Shown here one piece after another: positions 33,234 through 39,705 of a DNA stretch of 46,167 nt. Positions within the stretch are counted from its first letter, which is position 1; every line of letters starts with the position of its first letter. The notes beneath the pieces are model-generated. The model made no database searches and was not told the DNA's origin. It saw nothing but the letters and a program-made list of their open reading frames with translations. Source of the DNA: Hymenobacter sp. (lineage in GTDB: Bacteria > Bacteroidota > Bacteroidia > Cytophagales > Hymenobacteraceae); the NCBI GenBank assembly GCA_025353905.1, contig JANXNW010000266.1, positions 1 to 46,167 on the forward strand. Reading direction: 5' to 3'. The position numbers and the translations under genes are program-made.

Positions 33234-34931
33234 CTACTCGACCACGAACCGCGCCGACCGCGCCGACTTGCCGCCCGGCAACCGCACCCGCGCCACGTAC
33301 ACCCCCGGCGCGAGGCCGCCCACTGGCAAGCTCAGCGCCACCGTCGCGCCGCCCCCGGCCGCCACCCGCTGCCCGGTCACGAGCCGGCCGCGCTCGTCGA
33401 ACACTTCCGCGCGCAACGCCTGCCCGCGCCAGGACAGCGGCAGGGCCAGCAGCAGCAGCGCCTGCCCCTGGCTGGGGTTCGGAAAGACGCGCAGCTCCTC
33501 GTCAGCGGCCGCGACGGGCGGCACGGCGGCCAGCGGCGCTTGCAGCAAACTCAGCGCCCGCACCCCGTCCACGATGCCGTAGCCGAGGGAGTTATCCGGA
33601 TTCGGGGCCTGGGAGCCGCTGTTGCGCAGGGCCAGCAGCACCTGCTGAGCCGTGAGCGCGGGGTTAGCCTGCCAGAGCGCGGCCGCCAGCCCGGCCAGCT
33701 CGGGGCAGGCGTAGGACGTGCCGTTGCCGCGCACGATGCCGCCGCTGGGCGTGAGCACGGCCGAGGCCACGCCCATGGCCGCCAGCGTGGGCTTAATCCG
33801 GCCGTCGGCCGTGGGGCCGTAGGAACTGAAGCCCGCCCGGTTGCGCAGCGAATCCACGGCCCCGACGGTGAGAATGCTGTCGGCGTCGGCCGGCGCGCTG
33901 ATGTAGCGCCAGCTCTGGTTGCCGTCGTTGCCGGCCGATACCACGACGAGCATCCCGGCGCGCGCCGCGCCGAGCGCGGCCCGGCTGGCAATGGTCGTGC
34001 GCCCGTCGAGCTCGGCGTAGCGGTGCGAAAGCCGCGGCAGGTCGAAAGCCGTGTAGCCCACCGACGAGCTGATGACGTCTACTCCCACCGAATCGGCGTA
34101 TTCGGCGGCGGCCAGCCAATTGGCTTCTTCCACCGGGGCCTCACTCGTGGCGTCTTCCGTCAGGCAGAGGTGGTAGCTGGCCCCCGGCGCGGTGCCCACG
34201 TAGTAGCCGGGCAGCTCGGCGGCCATCGTGCTCAGGCAGGCCGTGCCGTGGCCGTTGCGCAGAAACACCTGCCGGTTGCCGTCCACGAAGTTGCGGGTGC
34301 TGAGCAGCCGCCCCGGCGCCCGCAGGTTTTGCAGGCTCGTTATCTGGTCCACGCCCGGAAAGCCCGCGTCGAACACGGCAATCTGCATTCCCTGGCCCGC
34401 GAAGCCGGCCTGCTGCAAGGCCACGGCCCCGATGAGCTGATTCTGGGCAAAAGCCCGGCCGTAGCGCCCGCGCGGCGTGGTGGGCGCAGCCGGCACGGGC
34501 GTGGGCACCACGGCCGGGGCCGGCACCACGGCGCTCGGCGGGCGCAGGCTCAGCAGCTGCGAGCCAGCCACGGCCGGCAGCGCGGCCACCGCGTCGAGGG
34601 TAAGCGAGTCGCAGACCAGCACCGCCCCGTTGAGCCAGCGCGAGGTGAAAAGCACCCGCGGCGCGCCGCTCACGGCCCGCACCTGGGCCAGGTACGCGGG
34701 GCTGACGGGCAAGTCGCGCGTCCGCACCGCGATGCCCTGGCGGGTGCGTCGGGCCAGCGCCCGCGCCGACAAAAACGCTTCGGGCTGACTCACGCTGTAG
34801 GGCGTACCGGCTTTGTCCTTGAAAAAAACGAAGTAGCGCCGCTCCGAATCCGACCCCTGGGCCTGGACCGGGGAAGCCAGCAGACTCAGCAGCAGGCCGA
34901 ATAAAGTAAGGAGGAGCGGCGAAGATTTCAT
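33234..34931 (-). CDS. Secreted S8 subtilase with type IX sorting domain
   Basis: The 565-residue protease has a signal peptide (LLLTLFGLLLSLLASPVQAQ) and an N-terminal prodomain to about 160. The subtilisin domain carries catalytic Asp188 (AVFDAGFPG), His228 (RNGHGTACLS) and Ser406 (GNGTSYACPELAGL), plus the SAGNDG oxyanion region near 332. Residues about 485-565 (LRVFPNPSQGQALLLL ending in SARFVVE) are a type A C-terminal sorting domain, so it is exported by the type IX system and cleaved at the surface. A proline/alanine-rich linker at 131-155 joins prodomain and protease. A heptamer array and the REP-like pair lie upstream. Confidence 0.93.
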   Translation of the reverse strand: MKSSPLLLTLFGLLLSLLASPVQAQGSDSERRYFVFFKDKAGTPYSVSQPEAFLSARALARRTRQGIAVRTRDLPVSPAYLAQVRAVSGAPRVLFTSRWLNGAVLVCDSLTLDAVAALPAVAGSQLLSLRPPSAVVPAPAVVPTPVPAAPTTPRGRYGRAFAQNQLIGAVALQQAGFAGQGMQIAVFDAGFPGVDQITSLQNLRAPGRLLSTRNFVDGNRQVFLRNGHGTACLSTMAAELPGYYVGTAPGASYHLCLTEDATSEAPVEEANWLAAAEYADSVGVDVISSSVGYTAFDLPRLSHRYAELDGRTTIASRAALGAARAGMLVVVSAGNDGNQSWRYISAPADADSILTVGAVDSLRNRAGFSSYGPTADGRIKPTLAAMGVASAVLTPSGGIVRGNGTSYACPELAGLAAALWQANPALTAQQVLLALRNSGSQAPNPDNSLGYGIVDGVRALSLLQAPLAAVPPVAAADEELRVFPNPSQGQALLLLALPLSWRGQALRAEVFDERGRLVTGQRVAAGGGATVALSLPVGGLAPGVYVARVRLPGGKSARSARFVVE

Positions 34932-34946
34932 GAGGGGTGGTTTTTT

Positions 34947-34988
34947 GTCAGTTGTCAGTTGCTTGTTGTCAGTTGTCAGTTATTTGGT
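34947..34988. repeat. Period-7 tandem array before the subtilase gene
   Basis: GTCAGTT units at 34947, 34954, 34968 and 34975, with GCTTGTT at 34961 and a degenerate unit last. On the subtilase coding strand the unit is AACTGAC. It ends 15 bp before the ATG and is complementary to 35121-35176. Confidence 0.9.
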
Positions 34989-35121
34989 CATTGCGAGCAT
35001 ATTGCGCATCGAGCAAGGGACGACGCAATCGCACCTGTTGAGCCGTGCCTGACGAGTTGAACAATGAGCCGAACAGGTGCGATTGCTTCGCTGCGCTCGA
35101 TGCGCAACATACTCGCAATGA
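34988..35121. repeat. Pair of REP-like repeats in inverted orientation
   Basis: 34988-35039 and 35072-35121 are imperfect reverse complements (about 50 bp each, with a few substitutions and a variable centre AAGGGACGACG versus a CGCAGCGAAG-like core) around a 32-bp loop. The same element occurs at 1-48. No protein gene lies inside. Confidence 0.9.
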
Positions 35122-35176
35122 ACAAATAACTGACAACGAATAGCTGACAACATGCAACTGACAACTAACTCACAAC
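35121..35176. repeat. Period-7 tandem array after the lipoprotein gene
   Basis: Eight 7-bp units from 35121, most of the form AACTGAC (35128, 35156) or variants AACGAAT, AGCTGAC and AACTAAC. It runs into the 3' end of the lipoprotein gene that ends at 35170 and is complementary to 34947-34988. Confidence 0.9.
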
Positions 35177-35922
35177 ACGCCCGTTTCTATGAGCACCTCC
35201 TGCCGGGAATCGCCGTTCTGCACCACGCCGGGCGTGAGCGTTTGCAGGCCATTGGAGTCGGTGGTGAAGGTGAAATAGCGAAAGCGGCGGCGCAGCACCC
35301 GGCCCACGTCGCGAGCATACACCTGGCGCAGCCCGCGTTGGTAAAAGGCATTGAGGTCTTCGACGGCCCGCTCGCCCGGCTTGGCCGGCAGCGTGGCGCG
35401 GGTGCTGAGCGTGACGGGGTAATTTTTGGCCGGCAACCCGCCCATCGCCGGCGTGGTGAAGGCCCCGCCCACGCTGGCCGCGTAGAAGCGGCTGCGGCTG
35501 GTAATCGTGTCGGGCGTGTTGGTGAAAGCGTTCGCGTTCCAGCCCCGGCTGGCCTGGGGCGGATAAATCAGCTCGACCGTGCGCACGTTGTCGCGGGTCA
35601 GCAGCACGGCTTTGGGCAGAGCTTGCACGACGAGCACCGAATCGTCGGCCCAGGCAGCGGCGGCCGAGGCCCGGCGCGCGCGCACCAGCCGGAATGCCGG
35701 CAGCCCGGCCGCGTCCGTAAACTGCTCGCGCACTACCTCGCGCAACTGGTAGTTGCTCACGCTCAACTTGCCGTTGGTCCAGCTCGAATCAGCCACGGCG
35801 TAAGTGCGGTACGCGTTCAGGGCCAGCGGGAAATAGTCGTCGAGCGCGGGCGCGACCACCGACTCGGTGCGGCAGCCTGCCAGCAGCAGCAACGCGCTCA
35901 GCAAATAAAAGCGGTTTTTCAT
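35170..35922 (-). CDS. Hypothetical lipoprotein
   Basis: The 250-residue protein begins MKNRFYLLSALLLLAGCRTE, a signal with lipobox LAGC, so Cys17 would be lipidated. The mature part begins APALDDYFPLALNAYRTYAVADSSW and is beta-rich, with VSNYQLREVVREQF, RFYAASVGGAF and RFRYFTFTTDSNGLQ. This pattern is common in short Bacteroidota lipoproteins of unknown role. Both ends touch repeat arrays: heptamers precede the ATG by 8 bp and the last codons fall inside an array. Confidence 0.75.
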   Translation of the reverse strand: MKNRFYLLSALLLLAGCRTESVVAPALDDYFPLALNAYRTYAVADSSWTNGKLSVSNYQLREVVREQFTDAAGLPAFRLVRARRASAAAAWADDSVLVVQALPKAVLLTRDNVRTVELIYPPQASRGWNANAFTNTPDTITSRSRFYAASVGGAFTTPAMGGLPAKNYPVTLSTRATLPAKPGERAVEDLNAFYQRGLRQVYARDVGRVLRRRFRYFTFTTDSNGLQTLTPGVVQNGDSRQEVLIETGVL

Positions 35923-35930
35923 GCGGTGAA

Positions 35931-35986
35931 GTTAAGGGATTAGGGATGAGGGATTAGAGATTAGGGACGCAGGATGAGAGGCAGAA
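35931..35986. repeat. Period-7 tandem array before the lipoprotein gene
   Basis: Eight 7-bp units from 35931: GTTAAGG, GATTAGG, GATGAGG, GATTAGA, GATTAGG, GACGCAG, GATGAGA, GGCAGAA. On the coding strand the consensus is CCTMATC. It is complementary to 35991-36025, 4 bp away. Confidence 0.9.
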
Positions 35987-35990
35987 AACC

Positions 35991-36025
35991 GCATCCCTAA
36001 TCCTTAATCCCTCATCCCTCATCCC
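35991..36025. repeat. Period-7 tandem array at the mnmA 3' end
   Basis: Five 7-bp units: GCATCCC, TAATCCT, TAATCCC, TCATCCC, TCATCCC. The last two include the mnmA stop codon and encode its C-terminal GDEG. Facing 35931-35986 it can form a long hairpin in the transcript. Confidence 0.9.
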
Positions 36026-37151
36026 CAAAATCCCCCATGACGTGGCGCGCAATCCAGCCGCCGCCGAGCACGTCGTCGCCGTCGTAGAAGACGGCCGCCT
36101 GGCCGGGGGTAATGGCGTGGACCGGCTCGGTGAAGTAGATGGTCACGGTATCGCCGACTTGCTCCAGCAGCGCCGCCGCGCCGGCGTGGTGGTAGCGCAC
36201 CTTGACGACGGCCGGCACCAGGCCGCGGCCTTCGAGCGAAGCCAGCTTGCCCAGGTTGAGCTTGTGAAGCGTGGTGCGGGTGCTGGCCAGCTCGTCGTAA
36301 TTGCCGAGCACCACTTCGTTCGTTTCGGGCCGAATGGCGAGCACGAACGCCGGGTAGCCCAGGGCCACGCCCAGCCCTTTACGCTGCCCGATGGTGTAGA
36401 ACGGGTAGCCCTCGTGCTGGCCCAGCACCCGCCCGCCGGCCGTCACGAAGTTGCCGCCCGCCACGCGCGCTTCGAGCCCCGGCACCCGCCGCCGCAGGAA
36501 GCCGCGGTAGTCGTTGTCGGGAATAAAACAGATTTCGTAGCTCTCGGGCTTGTTCACGAGGGCCGTGAAGCCGCGCCGCCGGGCCTCGTCGTAAATCTCG
36601 GTTTTGCGCAAGGCTCCCAGCGGAAACAGCGTCCGGCTCAGGCTTTTTTGCGACACGCCCCAGAGCGCGTAGCTCTGGTCTTTGGCCTCGTCGAGCCCCT
36701 TGCTGACCACGTAGCGGCCGGTTTCGGCATCGTGGCGGATGCGGGCGTAATGACCCGTGGCGATGAACTCGCAGCCGAGCTGGTCGGCGCGGCGCAGCAG
36801 CGCGTCCCACTTGATGTGGGTGTTGCAGAGCACGCAGGGGTTGGGCGTACGCCCGGCCAGGTACTCGTCGGTGAAATTGTCGATGACGAAATCGCCGAAC
36901 TCCTCCCGAATGTCGATAATGTAGTGCGGAAAGCCCAGGCGCACGGCAATGTCGCGGGCGTCGTTGATGGAATCGAGCGAGCAGCAGCCGGTTTCTTTTT
37001 TCGAGCCGCCGGCCGTGGCGTAGTCCCAGGTTTTCATCGTCATGCCGACGACTTCGTAGCCGGCCTCGTGCAGCAGCACGGCGGCCACCGAGGAGTCGAT
37101 GCCGCCGCTCATGGCCACCAGGACGCGGCCTTTGGTTGGATTGGGGTTCAT
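36012..37151 (-). CDS. mnmA: tRNA-specific 2-thiouridylase MnmA
   Basis: MnmA adds sulfur to U34 of tRNA Glu, Gln and Lys. The start at ATG 37151 (MNPNPTKGRVLVAMSGG) gives 379 residues; the longer frame adds unrelated residues. The PP-loop SGGIDSS is at 15-21, the first catalytic Cys in TPNPCVLCNTHIKW, GHYARI follows, and the second Cys is in SYEICFIPDNDYRGFL. Then come GQHEGYPFYTIGQRKGLGVA and the C-terminal beta domains. The C-terminus is encoded by heptamer repeat units. A perfect TACCTTTG -7 element lies 51 bp upstream. Confidence 0.97.
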   Translation of the reverse strand: MNPNPTKGRVLVAMSGGIDSSVAAVLLHEAGYEVVGMTMKTWDYATAGGSKKETGCCSLDSINDARDIAVRLGFPHYIIDIREEFGDFVIDNFTDEYLAGRTPNPCVLCNTHIKWDALLRRADQLGCEFIATGHYARIRHDAETGRYVVSKGLDEAKDQSYALWGVSQKSLSRTLFPLGALRKTEIYDEARRRGFTALVNKPESYEICFIPDNDYRGFLRRRVPGLEARVAGGNFVTAGGRVLGQHEGYPFYTIGQRKGLGVALGYPAFVLAIRPETNEVVLGNYDELASTRTTLHKLNLGKLASLEGRGLVPAVVKVRYHHAGAAALLEQVGDTVTIYFTEPVHAITPGQAAVFYDGDDVLGGGWIARHVMGDFGDEG

Positions 37152-37202
37152 GCGGGGGAAAGCCACCCAGGGAATTGAACGTTCCGGCTGGTTTCCGTTT
37201 GG

Positions 37203-37210
37203 CAAAGGTA
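37203..37210 (-). promoter_or_regulatory. -7 element of mnmA
   Basis: TACCTTTG on the - strand, a full match to TAnnTTTG, ends 51 bp before the ATG. The place of a -33 TTG is occupied by the AAGAAAC array starting 4 bp upstream. Confidence 0.6.
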
Positions 37211-37213
37211 AAT

Positions 37214-37248
37214 GTTTCTTGTTTCTTGTTTCTTGTTTCTTGTTTCCA
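37214..37248. repeat. Period-7 tandem array upstream of mnmA
   Basis: GTTTCTT four times without change (37214, 37221, 37228, 37235), then GTTTCCA. On the mnmA strand the unit is AAGAAAC, identical to the array at 37332-37352 in the opposite direction. Confidence 0.93.
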
Positions 37249-37331
37249 GGGCGTACGTTCTCGCAGAGTTCCGCAAAGGCTTACTTTGAGGTTCGCAAGG
37301 GCCAACTGCCACTACCTCGCTTGGCTCAAGT

Positions 37332-37352
37332 TTGAAACAAGAAACAAGAAAC
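37332..37352. repeat. Period-7 tandem array before the barrel gene
   Basis: Three 7-bp units, TTGAAAC, AAGAAAC and AAGAAAC, end 4 bp before the ATG at 37357. Confidence 0.9.
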
Positions 37353-37356
37353 ACCC

Positions 37357-37896
37357 ATGCTCCTCCTTCCCGTTCTCGTGCGCGGCATCAATAACCTGTC
37401 CGACGCCCGCTACTGCGCCGGCATGGGGGCCAGTGGCCTTATTTTCACCCTCGACCCGGCCCTGCCCGGCGCCGTCGCGCCGGAAACAGTGCGCGAGCTA
37501 GCCGGCTGGGTGGCCGGGGTCGAGCTGCTGGGCGAATTTGGGGCCGATATGCCGCCGGCCGACCTCAACCAGCTCGTGGCCGACTGCGGCCTGAGCCGGG
37601 TGCTGCTGCGGGACGCGCCGACCACGCCAGACCCCGCGCGGACGCAAAAACTGGTGGTACCGGTGCTGCGCGTGCTTAAAAACCCCCTGCCTATCAGCGC
37701 GCTGCCCAGCCACGAAACCGCGTTAGCTGAGTTGAGCGGCTGCTGGCTCAGCGGCCCGTTCGCGCCGGCTCAGCTCCCGGACTTGCTGGCCGCCCGACCA
37801 GCAGGAATTATTTTGGAGGGCGGCGACGAGCTCCGGCCCGGCCTGCGCGATTTCACCGAGCTCGAAGCGCTGTTCGAGGCGCTTCAAACCGACTAG
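37357..37896 (+). CDS. Beta/alpha-barrel protein (TrpF-like)
   Basis: The 179-residue protein reads like a short phosphoribosylanthranilate isomerase barrel: VRGINNLSDARYCAGMGASGLIF at the N-terminus, GELGFA-type strands replaced by VELLGEFGADMP, and a C-terminal GIILEGGDELRPGLRDF. Classical TrpF has KxCG near the start and is 200-210 residues; here the first motif is VRG instead and the length is short, so I would not claim TrpF activity. No trp gene is near. It is divergent from mnmA and shares the same repeat unit in its leader. Confidence 0.65.
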   Translation: MLLLPVLVRGINNLSDARYCAGMGASGLIFTLDPALPGAVAPETVRELAGWVAGVELLGEFGADMPPADLNQLVADCGLSRVLLRDAPTTPDPARTQKLVVPVLRVLKNPLPISALPSHETALAELSGCWLSGPFAPAQLPDLLAARPAGIILEGGDELRPGLRDFTELEALFEALQTD

Positions 37897-38026
37897 CGGC
37901 ACGGACGGCGCGCGGGCCGCGAAAAAACTGGCCGGGTGGGCAATCCGGCCGGCGGCCGGCCGGCGTACATAGGCCCGCATTCGCTTCTTCTCGAAGCAGC
38001 CACTCACCTTCAACGCCTTACCCTGC
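37897..38026. other. GC-rich spacer before the peroxiredoxin gene
   Basis: It contains a GGCCGG-rich palindromic stretch at about 37938-37966 that could form a stem. No array and no clear -7 element. Confidence 0.4.
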
Positions 38027-38911
38027 ATGAAACTCGTCCTTACCCTGGCCCTGACGGCCGCCGTCACGACCGCCGTCCACGCCCAAAGCAGCCCCACTCC
38101 TAGCGCCTCTGCCGCCCCGGCCTCCCGCCTGCTGGCCTTACAGGAAACCGCCCCGAGCAGCCGGCCCGCCCAGGCCCAGCCCACCTACCGGCTCAGCGGA
38201 CAGGTACTCGGGCCAAGCGGCCAGCCGCTGCCTGGCGCGACGCTTCTGCTCAAGGGAACGCAGACGGCCGTCAGCACCGATGCCACGGGCAAATACAGCC
38301 TCGACGTACCTACCCGCACGGCCTTCATGCTCGTGGCTGGCTACGCCGGCTTTGCCGAACAAACCCTGAGCGCCGCCCCCAACCAAGCCGTGCTCAACGT
38401 GCGCCTGGGCCCCGCCCTGGCGAAAGCGGCCCCGACCAAAGCGGCCGGCCTCACGCGCGGCCTGCGAGTAGGTGATGTGGCCCCCGACTTCGCCCTGCCC
38501 ACCACCACGGGCACCACCTTCAAGCTCAGCGAGCACCGCGGCCACCCGGTAGTGCTCTATTTTTACCCCAAAGACGGCTCGTCGGGCTGCACCAAAGAGG
38601 CGTGCTCATTCCGCGACCAGTACCAGGATTTCCGCGACCTCGGGGCCGAGGTCATCGGCATCAGCTCCGACGATGCGGCCTCGCACCAGCAGTTCACGGC
38701 CAAGTACGCGCTGCCCTTCCCGCTGCTCGCCGACCAGGGCGGCCAGCTGCGCAAGCAATACGCCGTGCCCCGCGCCGTGCTCGGCCTGCTGCCCGGCCGC
38801 GTTACTTACGTGCTCGACGGCGAAGGCCGCGTTCGCTACGTGTTCAACTCGCTCACCGAAGCCAACAACCACGTTATCAACGCCCGGCAAATCCTCCAGG
38901 AGATTCAATGA
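38027..38911 (+). CDS. Exported peroxiredoxin (BCP type) with carboxypeptidase-regulatory-like domain
   Basis: The 294-residue protein joins a signal peptide (KLVLTLALTAAVTTAVHAQ), a beta domain at about 53-128 (YRLSGQVLGPSGQPLPGATLLLKGTQTAVSTDATGKYSLDV, the CarboxypepD_reg-like fold seen at the front of TonB receptors) and a BCP/PrxQ peroxiredoxin at 148-294. The peroxidatic Cys188 and resolving Cys193 lie in PKDGSSGCTKEACSFRDQY. BCP enzymes are normally cytosolic; export and the fused beta domain suggest peroxide removal at the envelope. The stop codon lies in a period-8 array shared with trmB. Confidence 0.88.
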   Translation: MKLVLTLALTAAVTTAVHAQSSPTPSASAAPASRLLALQETAPSSRPAQAQPTYRLSGQVLGPSGQPLPGATLLLKGTQTAVSTDATGKYSLDVPTRTAFMLVAGYAGFAEQTLSAAPNQAVLNVRLGPALAKAAPTKAAGLTRGLRVGDVAPDFALPTTTGTTFKLSEHRGHPVVLYFYPKDGSSGCTKEACSFRDQYQDFRDLGAEVIGISSDDAASHQQFTAKYALPFPLLADQGGQLRKQYAVPRAVLGLLPGRVTYVLDGEGRVRYVFNSLTEANNHVINARQILQEIQ

Positions 38912-38944
38912 GCGAATGGGTGAATGGGTGAATGAGTGATTGTT
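38905..38944. repeat. Period-8 tandem array at the peroxiredoxin 3' end
   Basis: Five 8-bp units from 38905: TCAATGAG, CGAATGGG, TGAATGGG, TGAATGAG, TGATTGTT. The first contains the stop codon of the peroxiredoxin gene. It is complementary to 38949-38971. Confidence 0.9.
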
Positions 38945-38948
38945 CGAC

Positions 38949-38971
38949 TTCACCCATTCACCCATTGAATC
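38949..38971. repeat. Period-8 tandem array at the trmB 3' end
   Basis: TTCACCCA twice, then TTGAATC. It encodes the last residues and stop of trmB on the - strand and pairs with 38905-38944, making a hairpin between two convergent genes. Confidence 0.9.
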
Positions 38972-39626
38972 TGAACCGCACGTATTTGATTGGTACGCCG
39001 AGGGCGCGGTACTTGCTTTCGAAGTGGGTTTGGATGGCTTGGGCGGCGACGAAAGCCGGAGCGGTTTCGGCGTACAGGTCGCGGGTGGCCACCTCGACGA
39101 CGGCCCTCGGCCAGGCGGCGAGCGTTTCGAGGGTGTAGTCGAACAAGGCTTCGCTGTCGGTTTTGAGTTGGGCCGCGCCGCCGGGGGCCAGCAGCGCCTG
39201 GTACTGGGCCAGAAAGCGCGGGGCAGTGAGGCGGCGCTTGATGTCGCGCTCGCGCGGCCGGGGGTCGGGAAAAGTCAGCCAGATTTCACTCAGCTCGCCG
39301 GGGGCGAAGTGCTGGTCGAGCTCGTGGGCCATACTCCGCAGAAAGCCCACGTTGCGCAGGCCCAGGGCCTCGGCCCGCTGCGAACCGCGCCAGATGCGTT
39401 CGCCCTTGATGTCGAGGCCCAAAAAATTGCGGGCCGGCTCGCGCTGGGCCAGCCCCACCGTGTATTCGCCCTTGCCGCAGCCCACTTCGAGCACCAATGG
39501 GTTTTCATTACGAAAAAAATCGGTGCGCCAGCGCCCGCTCAGTTGGCCAAATTCAGGTTTGCCGGGCTCGACAATATCGGGCCGCCGGGCGTTGTCGGCG
39601 AAGCGCTGGAGCTTGATACGGGGCAT
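38958..39626 (-). CDS. trmB: tRNA (guanine-N7)-methyltransferase
   Basis: TrmB methylates G46 in tRNA variable loops using SAM. The start at ATG 39626 (MPRIKLQRFADNARRPDIV) gives 222 residues; the upstream part of the open frame is not conserved sequence. Motifs are LEVGCGKGEYTVGLA (SAM binding, residues 46-60), GLDIKGERIWRG, LSEIWLTFPDPRPRERDIKRRLT (active site) and the C-terminal FESKYRALGVPIKYVRF. Convergent with the peroxiredoxin gene; the two 3' ends share a repeat-built hairpin. Confidence 0.96.
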   Translation of the reverse strand: MPRIKLQRFADNARRPDIVEPGKPEFGQLSGRWRTDFFRNENPLVLEVGCGKGEYTVGLAQREPARNFLGLDIKGERIWRGSQRAEALGLRNVGFLRSMAHELDQHFAPGELSEIWLTFPDPRPRERDIKRRLTAPRFLAQYQALLAPGGAAQLKTDSEALFDYTLETLAAWPRAVVEVATRDLYAETAPAFVAAQAIQTHFESKYRALGVPIKYVRFRFNG

Positions 39627-39648
39627 TATTATTCGGTGAGCAATGAGC

Positions 39649-39683
39649 GATGCTCGACCGCCGCGCAGGTTTCGTCGAGCATC
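39649..39683. other. 10-bp inverted repeat in the folC-trmB spacer
   Basis: GATGCTCGAC at 39649-39658 and GTCGAGCATC at 39674-39683. A short stem between folC and trmB, both leftward; no T-run, so a processing or attenuation site is as likely as a terminator. Confidence 0.5.
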
Positions 39684-39705
39684 AAGGACGCACCAGCAGC
39701 TTTTG

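Noticed and set aside
37357-37896. Calling the barrel gene trpF
   Set aside because: The usual KxCG start is missing, the length is short, and there is no trp neighbour.
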